The notes beneath the pieces were generated by a model that was not told the DNA's origin, did no database searches, and saw nothing but the letters and a program-made list of their open reading frames with translations. DNA of 64,000 bases, taken from assembly GCF_012275535.1 (NCBI RefSeq), contig NZ_JAAVTK010000009.1:164690-228689 (forward strand), written 5' to 3'. Origin of the DNA: Hymenobacter artigasi. Lineage in GTDB: Bacteria; Bacteroidota; Bacteroidia; Cytophagales; Hymenobacteraceae. Within the stretch, counting starts at the first letter, position 1. The number at the start of each line of letters is the position of its first letter. Shown here in pieces: positions 48,062 through 57,105 of the stretch. The position numbers and the translations under genes are program-made.

Positions 48062-49093
48062 TTAAAAACTAGTCCAGCCCTGCGCCTGCAACGGCACTGC
48101 CTGCCCAGCCTTGGTCACCAGGTTAGTTCCGTCGGATTTGTCAGTAAGGTGGCCGATGATGGTGATGTCGGGGTGGTTTTTGATTTTTTCGTGGTCCGTA
48201 ACCGGTACCGTGAACAGCAACTCGTAGTCCTCGCCGCCGTTGAGGGCGCAGGTGAGCGGGTCGAGGTTGAACTCGGCCGCCGCCTCCAGCGTGGGGTTGG
48301 CCAGGGGCAGGAATTCGGTGAATACCCGCGCGCCCGTGCCGCTGGCCGTGCACAGGTGCAGCACTTCGGAAGCCAGCCCATCCGAAATATCAATCATACT
48401 GGTGGGCCGGATGCCGCGCTCGCGCAGCTCGTGCACGATATCGAGGCGGGCCTCGGGGCGCAGCTGGCGCTGCACGATGTACTCGTAGCTGGCCAGCTCG
48501 GGCTGGGTTTCGGGGTCGGCCAGGTAGGCTTGCTTTTCGCGCTCCAGTACCTGCAGGCCCAGAAAAGCGCCGCCCAGGTCGCCGGTCACGCAGAGCAGGT
48601 CGGTGGGCTGGCCGCCGCTGCGGCGCACGGCCTCGCCGGTGGCTACTTCGCCCAACACCGTGATGGCCAGCGTGAGGCCGCCCCGGCTGGCGGTGGTGTC
48701 GCCGCCCACCAGGTCTACGTTGTAGGCCTCGCAGGCCAGGCGCATGCCGGCATACAGCTCCTCAATGGCCTCCACCGTGAAGCGCGGGCCGGCCGAGAGG
48801 GCCACCACCAGCTGCGTGGGCAGGGCATTCATGGCCGCCACGTCCGACACGTTCACGGCCACGGCCTTGTAGCCCAGGTGGCGCAACGGGCTGAACGAGA
48901 GGTCGAAGTGGATACCCTCCACCAGCAGGTCGGTGGTCATCACGGTATCGGTGCCGGCGGTGGGCCGGATGATGGCCGCGTCGTCGCCAATGCCGAGCAC
49001 GGTGCCGGGCTGGCGGGCCGTGATATTGGCCTGCAGGCGACGGATAAGGGCAAATTCGCCAATGGCGGAGAGGGGCGTGAGGTTATCGGACAT
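48062..49093 (-). CDS. thiL: Thiamine-monophosphate kinase
   Basis: A 343-residue cytosolic enzyme. ThiL features are LGIGDDAAIIRPT near the N-terminus, TTDLLVEGIHFDLSF, the LGYKAVAVNVSDVAAMNALP segment, DLVGGDTTAS and MIDISDGLASEVLHLC, which bind ATP, Mg and thiamine phosphate. It phosphorylates thiamine monophosphate to thiamine pyrophosphate, the last step of vitamin B1 cofactor synthesis. No other thi genes are close, so it is probably a single-gene unit. Confidence 0.95.
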   Translation of the reverse strand: MSDNLTPLSAIGEFALIRRLQANITARQPGTVLGIGDDAAIIRPTAGTDTVMTTDLLVEGIHFDLSFSPLRHLGYKAVAVNVSDVAAMNALPTQLVVALSAGPRFTVEAIEELYAGMRLACEAYNVDLVGGDTTASRGGLTLAITVLGEVATGEAVRRSGGQPTDLLCVTGDLGGAFLGLQVLEREKQAYLADPETQPELASYEYIVQRQLRPEARLDIVHELRERGIRPTSMIDISDGLASEVLHLCTASGTGARVFTEFLPLANPTLEAAAEFNLDPLTCALNGGEDYELLFTVPVTDHEKIKNHPDITIIGHLTDKSDGTNLVTKAGQAVPLQAQGWTSF

Positions 49094-49258
49094 AGGTTGT
49101 TGGTGGTCAGTTGCTCGGGGTCAGTTGTCAGCATCAGCCCACCCGCCAAACAGCCGGACAACCGGCCACGAGCAGCTGACAACTACCTCACAAAAGTACG
49201 CCCACAAAAAAAGGAGAGAATTGCTTCCCTCCTTTTTCGCTTTCAGATAACCGGCCGT

Positions 49259-50410
49259 TTATTCAACCACCAGCTCTTTGTAGATTTTGGTCTGGCCGTC
49301 GGCGCTCAGAATCTGCACGAAGTACAGGCCGGGCTTCAGAGCCGAGATGTCGAGCTGGAGCTTTTCCTGGCCCTGGCCTTTGGCCTCGGCGCTGATGGCC
49401 TGGCCCAGGTTGTTCAGCACAGTAACGCGGCCCACTTTGGCATCTTTGATTTCAACCGTAGCAAAGCCGTGGGCCGGGTTGGGGTACACGCTGATGTTTT
49501 TGTCGAACTTGCCCAGCGTGCTCAGCACGGCCTGGTAAGTGCCGAAAGGACCTACGTAGTCGTTGTGGCTGCCCAGCTGGTCGTAGAGCTGGCCGGCGGG
49601 GTTGGAAGTCCCATTCGGGCCGTTGAAGGCCGTGGAGTACATCACCCATTCGTCGGCAATGTTATAGCCGCCTGCGGCACGGGTGGGGGGGCAGGTAGCA
49701 GGAACAACGTTCTGAGGAGATGGGTTAACCCGGAGGCCGCGCGATACGCTAGCCCGACGGGTGATGGATTGGTTGGCCGAAGCCACGAAAACCGCGTTGG
49801 TGCCGGTACCGTCCAGGGGGTTGGTGCCGCTCCAGTTGCCGCCCGTTGCGCAGGTCTGCAACACGGGTCTTTCACCAATCACGCCAATCAGGTCCACAAT
49901 CACGCCATTGCCGGAGCCCGCCGTGCCGCTGGGGTAGCGCACCAGGGCCATTGCGTCGTCGCCGTTGAAATAAATAGGGCCGCCACCAACGATTACCGTG
50001 GGAAGGGTAGTCACGAGGTAATCGGCGCTGAACTGGTTTGCGACGTTCACAATAGCCGGAATGGTCGCTTGACCGCAGGCCAGCACGAAGGTTGTGCGGG
50101 CATTCATACTGTTTGTCCCCACAGCGGCATGCGCCTGGTTGCTGCGGAACAATTTCTCTTCCTCCACTACCGTCAAACTGCCGTTGGAGTAGCGCCGCAC
50201 CGAGTAAGGGTTCAGGCTGACGGTGTTATTGGTGGGGTTGAAAATCTCCAGGGCTCGCTCGTTGCCGGTCGAGGGGGCCGTACCGCCGTAGGTTACGCCC
50301 GACTGGTGGGCTCCCTCGTTGTATTCCGAGAAAAACAGTTCCGTACCTTGGGCATGGGCAGCTCCGGCCAACAGCAGAGCAGCAGAGAGCATTAAGTATT
50401 GCTTTTTCAT
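49259..50410 (-). CDS. T9SS type A cargo protein with lamin-tail-like domain
   Basis: A 383-residue exported protein (leader MKKQYLMLSAALLLAGAAHA). Residues ~22-190 resemble a lamin tail domain: TELFFSEYNEGAHQ, NERALEIFNPTNNTVSLNPY, VRRYSNGSL and DLIGVIG. The C-terminal ~80 residues are a type A T9SS sorting domain (ISVYPNPAHGFATVEIKD, LKPGLYFVQILSADGQTKIY, KELVVE). Secretion through the outer membrane by T9SS is expected; function unknown, possibly binding or a nuclease partner. A consensus -7 box lies 33 bp before the ATG. Confidence 0.92.
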   Translation of the reverse strand: MKKQYLMLSAALLLAGAAHAQGTELFFSEYNEGAHQSGVTYGGTAPSTGNERALEIFNPTNNTVSLNPYSVRRYSNGSLTVVEEEKLFRSNQAHAAVGTNSMNARTTFVLACGQATIPAIVNVANQFSADYLVTTLPTVIVGGGPIYFNGDDAMALVRYPSGTAGSGNGVIVDLIGVIGERPVLQTCATGGNWSGTNPLDGTGTNAVFVASANQSITRRASVSRGLRVNPSPQNVVPATCPPTRAAGGYNIADEWVMYSTAFNGPNGTSNPAGQLYDQLGSHNDYVGPFGTYQAVLSTLGKFDKNISVYPNPAHGFATVEIKDAKVGRVTVLNNLGQAISAEAKGQGQEKLQLDISALKPGLYFVQILSADGQTKIYKELVVE

Positions 50411-50442
50411 ATTTTTTGGAATGTGTAATGTCAGTGCAATGG

Positions 50443-50450
50443 CAAAGATA
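50443..50450 (-). promoter_or_regulatory. -7 box (TATCTTTG) of the T9SS cargo gene
   Basis: Read on the minus strand, TATCTTTG matches TAnnTTTG exactly and lies 33 bp before the ATG at 50410. No TTG was found at normal -33 spacing. Confidence 0.5.
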
Positions 50451-50648
50451 CAAGCTTTTTGTAGCTGAGTTGATTACGATACTGTGTACACAAAAATCAC
50501 TTTTCCTCTACATAACCCGAGTACGATGAGCCGGTGAGCATGCCGCATATACCGAATAGCCTTGTTTGAGCGTTGCAGCGCACATTGCCCCAGCGGCATC
50601 GGGGCTGCCCCCGTTTGGCCCGGCCACGTATTTTTTCACCTGGCCCCG

Positions 50649-50656
50649 TAGCTTTG
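50649..50656 (+). promoter_or_regulatory. -7 box (TAGCTTTG) of the helical lipoprotein gene
   Basis: TAGCTTTG matches the consensus and lies 38 bp upstream of the ATG at 50694. Confidence 0.45.
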
Positions 50657-50693
50657 CTATGCCGGGCTATTTCCTTCCGGGCTCTTTCCTTTT

Positions 50694-51314
50694 ATGCGCA
50701 CTTTCTTTTCTTCCCCGGTTAAAACCGTCGTGCTTTCGCTGTTGATTTTTGCGGGCTGCGCGGCTTCCTGCAAGCGCGATGGGGCCAAAACGGCGTCTTT
50801 CGACCCGGCTTCGGCGGCGGCGGCCAAAGCGCAGTTCGATGTGCTGCGCGATTCCGTTGACATCAAATGGCGCAACATGACGGAAAGCGACGACCAGAAA
50901 ATTGGCATCACCCGCCTGCTGCTGCGCGAGCTGAAGGGCCAGCCCGGCATCACGGCCACCCAGCTGCAGGACCTCGACCGCGCCAATACCCACCTCAAGG
51001 CCCGCCGCTACACCCAGCAAACCATGGCCAGCTCCGACCTGATTGACCAGTACGACACCGCCCAGGACTCGCTGCTGAAAGCCGTGTACCCCGTGGCCGC
51101 CCCCAACGGCAACGCGCCCACCGAAAATGCCCGCAACTTTGTGGAGGGCATTCAGCAGCTCGACGCGGGCGTGGTGGCATTTCGGGTGCAGTACGACCGC
51201 GCCGTGCACCAGTACAACGACTACCTCAAGCTGCACCGCCCCGAGCTGGAGTCGCTCGGCGGCAAGTATGCCAACCTGCAGCCGCTGTCGTTTTTCACCA
51301 TCGGGGACAAGTAA
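50694..51314 (+). CDS. Helical lipoprotein, possibly LemA-like
   Basis: A 206-residue protein. The leader MRTFFSSPVKTVVLSLLIFA is followed by GCAASCK, so lipidation at one of the Cys is likely. The mature part is nearly all helical: RLLLRELKGQPGITATQLQD, ARRYTQQTMASSDLIDQYDT, and a terminal VQYDRAVHQYNDYLKLHRPE. The last segment recalls the end of LemA-like proteins, but the similarity is slight. Function unknown. Confidence 0.7.
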   Translation: MRTFFSSPVKTVVLSLLIFAGCAASCKRDGAKTASFDPASAAAAKAQFDVLRDSVDIKWRNMTESDDQKIGITRLLLRELKGQPGITATQLQDLDRANTHLKARRYTQQTMASSDLIDQYDTAQDSLLKAVYPVAAPNGNAPTENARNFVEGIQQLDAGVVAFRVQYDRAVHQYNDYLKLHRPELESLGGKYANLQPLSFFTIGDK

Positions 51315-51417
51315 GCCGGAGGCCCACTATTTAAGCGGAGCAGCATTGATATAGCGCGGCAATCAGGTATCTTTAAGCCTCAGGCAATCAATGTCATTCA
51401 TCAAACGCCCCGCCTAT

Positions 51418-51585
51418 ATGCACACCGCTACTTTCTTCCGCCGGCTGCTGCCGGCCCTGCTCCTCACCAGCCTCGCACTGGCTTCGTGCGAGGGCTGCAA
51501 AGACCGCGACCCACGCCCCAAAGGCAAGTGCGGCTCAAAAACCCCGGCTACTACTTCCGGCACGACGCCAGGCGGTAATTCGTAA
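51418..51585 (+). CDS. Small lipoprotein (55 residues)
   Basis: It begins MHTATFFRRLLPALLLTSLA and ends its leader in LALASC. The mature peptide is short and charged with four Cys (CEGCKDRDPRPKGKCGSK), so it could bind metal or form disulfides. An in-frame ATG nine codons upstream (51391) is possible but puts Lys-Arg before the leader. A perfect-stem terminator starts 5 bp after the stop. Small size limits confidence. Confidence 0.6.
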   Translation: MHTATFFRRLLPALLLTSLALASCEGCKDRDPRPKGKCGSKTPATTSGTTPGGNS

Positions 51586-51589
51586 GAAT

Positions 51590-51655
51590 AGCATTTGGTT
51601 TAAAACAGAGAAGGCCGGCGTAATTGCCGGCCTTCTCTGTTTTAAACCAAATGCT
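51590..51655. terminator. Long perfect-stem bidirectional terminator
   Basis: Arms 51590-51619 and 51626-51655 (30 bp, perfect) surround a 6-base loop. The core GAGAAGGCCGGC and the A/T-rich outer part suit termination of both convergent genes; the next gene's stop is 8 bp away. Confidence 0.9.
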
Positions 51656-51662
51656 AACTGGA

Positions 51663-53402
51663 TTACAGCGCGGCCATTTCTTCGCGCACGAAGTCGGCCA
51701 GGGTGCGCAGGTACTCGGTGCTGAAATCGAAGCGGATGCCGGCGGCCGCGTAAATCTGGCCGATAGGCGCGGTGTAGCCCAGCGCCAGGGCACGCTTGTA
51801 GGCAGCCAGGCCCTCGGCGGGATTCTGGCGGTAGTTGCGCCACACGGCAATGGCCCCGAGCTGCGCCATGGCGTACTCGATGTAGTAGAACGGCACTTCG
51901 TAGAGGTGCAGCTGCTTCTGCCAGAGGTAGGGCTTGTAGCCATCGAGGCCGGCCCAGTCCACGGTGCGCTGGTTGAACTCGTCAAAAATCTCGACCCAAC
52001 GCTGGTGGCGCTCAGTTTCAGTGTGCGTGGGATGCTCGTACACCCAGTGCTGAAACTTGTCGATGGTGGCCACCCACGGGAAGGTTTCGAGCACGCTTTC
52101 GAGGTGGGTTTTCTTGGCGCGGCGCAGGTCTTCGGGGTTGGGGAAGAAAACGTGCCACTGGTCCATGCTCATCAGCTCCATGCTCATCGAGGCCAGCTCG
52201 GCTACTTCGGACGGCGGGTGCTTGTCGGCCCCCAGCGGCAGGCCGCGCGTGAGGAAGCTGTGCACGGCGTGGCCGCCTTCGTGCAGCATGGTTACCACGT
52301 CGCGCAGGCTGCTCGTGGCGTTCATGAAGATGAAGGGCACGCCGGTTTCGTCCAGCGGGTAGTTGTAGCCGCCGGGGGCCTTGCCCTTGCGGCTTTCTAG
52401 GTCGAGGTGGCCCATCTGGCGCATGGTGCGCAGGCAGTTGCCAAGGTAGCTGTCGAGGGTTTCGAAGACGGTGATGGTCTTTTCCAGCAGCTCCGCACCG
52501 GTGCCGAAGGGGCGCAGCGGGGGCTGGCCGCTGGGGTCCACGTCGAGGTCCCAGGGGCGCAGGGCGGGCAGGTTCAGGTCCTGGCGGCGCTCCAGGTCGA
52601 AGTCGTCGATGAGCGGCACCACCGTTTCGCGGATAGCGGCGTGGAAGTTGAAGCAGTCCTGCGGCGTGTAGTCGAATCGGCCCAGGGCGGCAAACATATA
52701 GTCGCGGAAGTTGGCGAAGCCGGCATTCAGCGCCACCTGGTGGCGCAGGCCGATGAGCTCGGTGAAGAGCTGGTCGAGGGGTTTGGCGTCCTGCAGGCGG
52801 CGGGCCTGAATGGCACGCCAGGCCGTTTCGCGCACGGCGCGGTCGGGGTTCTTGAGGCGGTCGGCGGCCTGGGGTAGGGTCAGGTCGTAGCCGTCGAGGG
52901 TCACGTTCATGGCCCCCACCGTGGCGGCGTACTGCTGCTGCTTGGTGCTGATGTCGGTTTTGAGCGGAATGTTTTCGGCCCGATAAATTTCCGAAGCGCG
53001 GCGTACCGAGCGCAGAAACACGCCGTAGCGGCCTTCATCCAGCCCGGCCAGGTGCGGCGAGGCCAGCATCTTTTCGTTAAGGGCGTGGTCGTAGGGAGCC
53101 ACCAGCGGCTCTACTTCGTTCACGAAATACTGGAAGGCTTCGGAGCGCGCCGGGTCCTGCGTGTCGCAGGTCATGTGGATGTAGCGCCAGGCGAGGTCTT
53201 CGCTCAGCGCCGATTCCAGCTCGGAGCGGTCGAGCAGCCAGCGCTCCAGCTCGGCGGGCGTGTGCACCGGCCGGGCCTGCAATTCCTGGAAGAAGGGCTC
53301 AATCGTGGCCCAGTCGGTCACAATAAAGTCCTCGGGCAAATAGTGGCGGGGCGGCCGGCTGGTATCGGTAGCCGACTCGGCGGTAGGTTCAGCAAGAAGC
53401 AT
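51663..53402 (-). CDS. M3-family oligoendopeptidase
   Basis: A ~579-residue zinc peptidase of the thimet oligopeptidase/PepF family. The motif MLHEGGHAVHSFL supplies HExxH (about His-374), and the third-ligand region MSMELMSMDQW lies ~27 residues later. Upstream are helical segments typical of M3 (KQQQYAATVGAMNVTLDGYD). No signal peptide is seen, so it should act on peptides in the cytosol. Two consecutive ATGs (53402 and 53405) are equally possible starts. Confidence 0.93.
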   Translation of the reverse strand: MLLAEPTAESATDTSRPPRHYLPEDFIVTDWATIEPFFQELQARPVHTPAELERWLLDRSELESALSEDLAWRYIHMTCDTQDPARSEAFQYFVNEVEPLVAPYDHALNEKMLASPHLAGLDEGRYGVFLRSVRRASEIYRAENIPLKTDISTKQQQYAATVGAMNVTLDGYDLTLPQAADRLKNPDRAVRETAWRAIQARRLQDAKPLDQLFTELIGLRHQVALNAGFANFRDYMFAALGRFDYTPQDCFNFHAAIRETVVPLIDDFDLERRQDLNLPALRPWDLDVDPSGQPPLRPFGTGAELLEKTITVFETLDSYLGNCLRTMRQMGHLDLESRKGKAPGGYNYPLDETGVPFIFMNATSSLRDVVTMLHEGGHAVHSFLTRGLPLGADKHPPSEVAELASMSMELMSMDQWHVFFPNPEDLRRAKKTHLESVLETFPWVATIDKFQHWVYEHPTHTETERHQRWVEIFDEFNQRTVDWAGLDGYKPYLWQKQLHLYEVPFYYIEYAMAQLGAIAVWRNYRQNPAEGLAAYKRALALGYTAPIGQIYAAAGIRFDFSTEYLRTLADFVREEMAAL

Positions 53403-53504
53403 CATAGTACAAGTATAGTAGGACGGAATTCAGGATAGGCTCTAGTAACCTTCATTGCGGGAACAAAAGCCGGGCCGGACTATTTTTTTGGAAGTAGCTC
53501 GCAG

Positions 53505-53605
53505 TTGTCATCCTGAGCTTGCGAAGGACCTTATTGCTGATAAACGGCTTAAAGTATTCAACCGGCAAAGGCGTGATAAGGTCCTTCGCAAGCTCAGGAT
53601 GACAA
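53505..53605. repeat. Inverted repeat, 30-bp perfect arms (GTCATCCTGAGC family)
   Basis: Arms 53505-53534 and 53576-53605 are perfect. The core (TGAGCTTGCGAAG, CCTTAT) is shared with the repeat at 14606-14712. It lies between the M3 gene start and the stop of the PaaE-like gene. Confidence 0.95.
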
Positions 53606-53618
53606 ACGCGACAGGCGG

Positions 53619-54719
53619 CTACCCTATTTCAATCACCACGTCATCCGTCATCGGGTGGCCTACGCAGGTGAGCACGTAGCCCTGCTTCAGCTCCGAGTCG
53701 GAGAGGCCTTCGCGCTCGTCGAGGTGCACTTTGCCGCTCAGGCACTTGCCCCGGCAGGCGGTGCAAAGGCCGGCCTGGCACGAATACGGCAGGTCAATAT
53801 CCTGGTCGAGCGCAGTATCGAGGATGGTTTTGCCGGCGGGCACTTCGATGAGGTACTCGCTGCCTTCGTACTGAATGGTAACGGTACGGGTGTTCTTTAT
53901 CTTATCATCGGGGCTAGCCGATACGTCGCCGTGGCCGCTGGGCTGGGCGGCGGCCAGCTCAGCGTTGTCAGCGCTGGCCACGAAGCTTTCGCGGCGAATG
54001 CGGGCCTCGGGCACATTCAGCAGGCTGAGGGCGGCCTGGGCTTCGGCCATCAGGCCCTCGGGGCCACACATAAAGTATTCGGCCTGCTCGGCCGGAAACT
54101 GGTGGCGCTGCTCCAGAATGCGCAGGAGCATGGTGCGGTTCACCCGGCCGGTGTGGCGGTGCGGCGCCATGGGCTGCAGGGGCTGGCTATACACGTGCTC
54201 TACCTGCAGGTGGCCGTTGGAACGGGCTTCGAGGTCGGCAAGCTGCTGCTGAAAAATAACGGATTCCTCGTTGCGGTTGCCATAAATCAGCAGCACGTAG
54301 CTCTGGGGCTCGGCCGCTACCACGGCTTTCAGCATCGACATGAGCGGCGTGATGCCCGAGCCGGCCCCGATGAGCACCAGCGAGCGGGCCGCCTTGGGAC
54401 TGGGGCTGAGGGTGAAATTGCCGAGCGGTTCCATTACCTCTATTTCCTGGCCTACTTGCACGTTATCAAGCAAATAGTTGCTCACCAGGCCGCCCACCAC
54501 GCGCTTCACCGTCACGGACAGGCGCGGGGCCTCCGTGGGCGTGCTGCTGAGCGAGTAGGCCCGGCGCTCCTTTTTGCCGCCTGGCCCGCAGGGCACGATG
54601 AGCGTCAGAAACTGGCCGGGACGGCTGGCGATGGGCGCCCGGTCGGGCCGCTCCAGGTGAATGGTGACAGAATCGACAGTTTCCTGGGTGAGGGCAACGA
54701 CGGTGAGGGTATGGTACAT
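53619..54719 (-). CDS. PaaE-like ferredoxin-NAD(P)H reductase with 2Fe-2S domain
   Basis: A 366-residue flavoprotein. Domain order: FAD domain (1-105, RAYSLSSTP at 53-61), NAD(P) domain (113-235, IGAGSGITPLMSML at 117-130 and CGPEGLM at 218-224), a linker, and a plant-type 2Fe-2S ferredoxin domain (280-366) with Cys-314, Cys-319, Cys-322 and Cys-352. This order matches PaaE, the reductase of phenylacetyl-CoA epoxidase, and related hydroxylase reductases. No paaABCD genes are nearby, so its partner oxygenase is elsewhere or different. Confidence 0.92.
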   Translation of the reverse strand: MYHTLTVVALTQETVDSVTIHLERPDRAPIASRPGQFLTLIVPCGPGGKKERRAYSLSSTPTEAPRLSVTVKRVVGGLVSNYLLDNVQVGQEIEVMEPLGNFTLSPSPKAARSLVLIGAGSGITPLMSMLKAVVAAEPQSYVLLIYGNRNEESVIFQQQLADLEARSNGHLQVEHVYSQPLQPMAPHRHTGRVNRTMLLRILEQRHQFPAEQAEYFMCGPEGLMAEAQAALSLLNVPEARIRRESFVASADNAELAAAQPSGHGDVSASPDDKIKNTRTVTIQYEGSEYLIEVPAGKTILDTALDQDIDLPYSCQAGLCTACRGKCLSGKVHLDEREGLSDSELKQGYVLTCVGHPMTDDVVIEIG

Positions 54720-54916
54720 TGAGCGAGATGAGCGAATGGGGAACGAGGGGCCACGGGGCGGCGCGCTCGTTTGCGGTATGGCGGTAACAGAAATGCGGGC
54801 CGGATGATAAAAACATTCCTACCGGCCCGTCGGCAAAGGTAACTTGCCAGCCATATTACGGGTTTGCGGACGGGCCGTTTTCCTTTGTTGTTTCACGTTT
54901 TTTAGTCTTTCAGCGC

Positions 54917-55603
54917 TTGCTCTCCACCCTGCTCCAACGCCACCAGGCCAGCTTTGGCCCCGTGCTACCCGTCGACCTCAACGACCCCGCCGTCGCCCGC
55001 CTCGATTTCACGGCCGCCAACCCGCAAGTAACCAGCGCCGACCTGCGCGACACCGCCGCCTTCGATGATTTAGTCAATAATATGCTGGCCGAGAAAAACG
55101 CCACCATCGGCATCGGCGGCTACCTCGAAAACCGGGTTATCTACCGCCGCAGCACTCATTTTGGCCCTGGCGCGGCCGAGGAGCCCCGCTCCCTGCACCT
55201 GGGCGTGGATGTGTGGCTGCCAGCCGGCACGCCAGTACTGGCCCCGCTACCCGCCACGGTCCACAGCCTGGCCGACAACGATAATTTCGGCGACTACGGC
55301 CCCACCGTCATCCTACAGCACGAGTTGGAAGGGACGGTTTTCTACAGCCTCTACGGCCACCTCAGCCGCCAGGAGTGGCAGGCGCTGCGCGTGGGCCAGG
55401 TCCTGCAAAAAGGCGAGGCGTTTGCCACCGTCGGCCCATTTCCGGAGAATGGCGACTGGCCGGCGCACCTGCACTTTCAGCTCATGGCCGATATGCAGGG
55501 CCGGGTGGGCGACTTTCCCGGCGTGGCCCGGCCCAGCGAGCGCGAGGCATGGGCAGCCCTATGCCCCGACCCGAACCTGGTACTGCGCAGCCGGTCTATC
55601 TGA
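54917..55603 (+). CDS. M23-family peptidase-like protein (LytM domain)
   Basis: A ~228-residue protein. The LytM-type domain shows LHLGVDVWLPAGTPVLAPL, VHSLADNDNFGDYGPTVILQ, FYSLYGHLSR and WPAHLHFQLM, carrying the usual H(x)nD and HxH zinc sites. No signal peptide is evident. No ATG precedes the conserved start, and the frame is open further upstream to at least 54839; TTG at 54917 is the best start (LSTLLQRHQASFGPVL). Its stop TGA (55601-55603) is the first triplet of an inverted repeat. Confidence 0.82.
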   Translation: MLSTLLQRHQASFGPVLPVDLNDPAVARLDFTAANPQVTSADLRDTAAFDDLVNNMLAEKNATIGIGGYLENRVIYRRSTHFGPGAAEEPRSLHLGVDVWLPAGTPVLAPLPATVHSLADNDNFGDYGPTVILQHELEGTVFYSLYGHLSRQEWQALRVGQVLQKGEAFATVGPFPENGDWPAHLHFQLMADMQGRVGDFPGVARPSEREAWAALCPDPNLVLRSRSI

Positions 55604-55775
55604 CCACGGATTGGCACGGATTTAAACGGATTTCACGGATTTTGTAGCCGATTATCCGGGAAACGACATGTCCAAAAAAGGCTGCCTTTGGGCAGCCTTT
55701 TTGTTATTAGCAGCAGCTTTTGTGTCGTTTACAAAATCCGTGAAATATGTTTAAATCCGAGCTAATCCGTGGTCA
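55601..55775. repeat. Inverted repeat of the ACCACGGATT family that provides two stop codons
   Basis: Arms 55601-55645 and 55731-55775 (45 bp, four mismatches). The outermost TGA of each arm is the stop codon of the convergent M23 and FtsX-like genes. A terminator stands in the loop. Same family as 42635-42844. Confidence 0.93.
55680..55701. terminator. Terminator nested in the repeat loop
   Basis: A 7-bp stem (ggctgcc / ggcagcc) with A-run before and T-run after; it can serve both convergent genes. Confidence 0.82.
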
Positions 55776-56996
55776 GTCGAACTTGATGGCCACCACCGGC
55801 TTAATCCGCGCAATCAGGTACGTGGGAATCAGCACGGCCAGCAGCGAGGCGGCGAAAGTGGCCACGTTCAGCAGGATGAGCATTTTGGGGTCCCAGGAAA
55901 TCGGGACGCGGTCCATGTAGTAGTTCTCGGGGTCGAGGGGAATGACGTGGAAGTAGTACTGAATGGCGCAGAAGCCCACGGCCACAAGATTGCCGATGAG
56001 CATGCCGCGCACCGTGAGCGAGAGGCCCCGGAAGAAGAACATCCGCCGAATCTGGTTGTCCGTCGCGCCCAGGGCTTTGAGGATGCCAATCATGTTGGTG
56101 CGCTCCAGAATCATGATGAAGATGGTGGCCACCATGTTGAACGTGGCCACGAAAATTATCAGGAGCAGGAAGATGATGACGTTGCGGTTCAGCAGCTGCA
56201 GCCAGTCGAAAAGCTGGGCGTACTGCTCCGTTATTTTGTCGATTTTGAGGTCGTAGGGCAGGCGCTCGTAGAAGTTGTCGGCGGTTTTATCGAGGGTTTT
56301 GAAGTCCTTGAGCACCACTTCCATGCCGCCCACCAGCGAGTCGGGCCAGGCCGGCGAGTTCAGCTCCCGAATCTGGCGAATATCACCGATAACGTACACC
56401 TCATCAAACTCATCAAGCCCCGTGGAATAGATGCCGCTGACGCGAAACTGCCGGATGCGGGGCGGATTCTGAATGAAGTAGAACAGCGCTTTTTCACCCA
56501 CCGCGAGGCGCAGCTTATCGGCCACTTTGCGCGAAATCAGCACATCATCGCTGGCCGCAGAGTCGGGAAAGCTCAGAAACTTGCCGGCCACCAGGTTCTC
56601 GCGCATGGGCGACAGGCCGTCGGTTTCGGCAATGCCTTTGAGCACCACGCCCAGCACTTCGTCCTTGGTTTTGATGATGGCCGTTTTGACGGCGTAGGGT
56701 TGCGTGAATTTTACCTCGGGAAACTCGTGAAGCTGCTTCACCAGCCTGGGGCCGGCGATGGGGGCTACTTCGAGCGAGTTGTTGGTGTCGTAGCGCGAAA
56801 TCTGGAGGTGCGCGCCGAAGGAGAAGATTTTATTCTGAATCTCGTTGCGAAACCCTTGCAGGATGGCAAACGACACCACCATCACCGCCAAGCCCATGGC
56901 AATGCTGATGATGGCTATTTTTGTGACCGACGCGGTGAAGGAGCCGGAATCGGCTCCCCCGTCAATCTTCTGCGAAATGTAGCGGGAGACATTCAT
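55773..56996 (-). CDS. FtsX-like permease (LolC/LolE-type ABC subunit)
   Basis: A 407-residue inner-membrane protein. One TM helix near residues 25-48 (VTKIAIISIAMGLAVMVVSF), a large periplasmic domain (~50-275), and three C-terminal helices (FLLLIIFVATFNMVATIFIM, LTVRGMLIGNLVAVGFCAIQ, and a last one before the end) form the FtsX/MacB fold. N-terminal RYISQKIDGGADSGSFTASV is typical of Bacteroidota LolE-like permeases. It would need a separate ATPase, which is not nearby. The stop codon lies in the repeat at 55601-55775. Confidence 0.88.
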   Translation of the reverse strand: MNVSRYISQKIDGGADSGSFTASVTKIAIISIAMGLAVMVVSFAILQGFRNEIQNKIFSFGAHLQISRYDTNNSLEVAPIAGPRLVKQLHEFPEVKFTQPYAVKTAIIKTKDEVLGVVLKGIAETDGLSPMRENLVAGKFLSFPDSAASDDVLISRKVADKLRLAVGEKALFYFIQNPPRIRQFRVSGIYSTGLDEFDEVYVIGDIRQIRELNSPAWPDSLVGGMEVVLKDFKTLDKTADNFYERLPYDLKIDKITEQYAQLFDWLQLLNRNVIIFLLLIIFVATFNMVATIFIMILERTNMIGILKALGATDNQIRRMFFFRGLSLTVRGMLIGNLVAVGFCAIQYYFHVIPLDPENYYMDRVPISWDPKMLILLNVATFAASLLAVLIPTYLIARIKPVVAIKFD

Positions 56997-57105
56997 TGTT
57001 CAGCCGTAAAGCTACGTTTTGAACCGCTACCGGCCACGCTCCTACCCTGTCGGGCCGGGCCGGTCCCAAACCGGGTTCTTTTTTTCCGCCTTTTTATCAC
57101 TGTCT

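Noticed and set aside
49095..49190. Possible inverted repeat upstream of thiL (TCAGTTGTCAG / CTGACAAC)
   Set aside because: Only about nine bases pair cleanly; too weak to list beside the long repeats.
48149..50395. Open frame of ~748 codons on the plus strand over thiL and the T9SS cargo gene
   Set aside because: Both minus-strand genes are well recognised; the plus frame spans their intergenic gap and has no domain.
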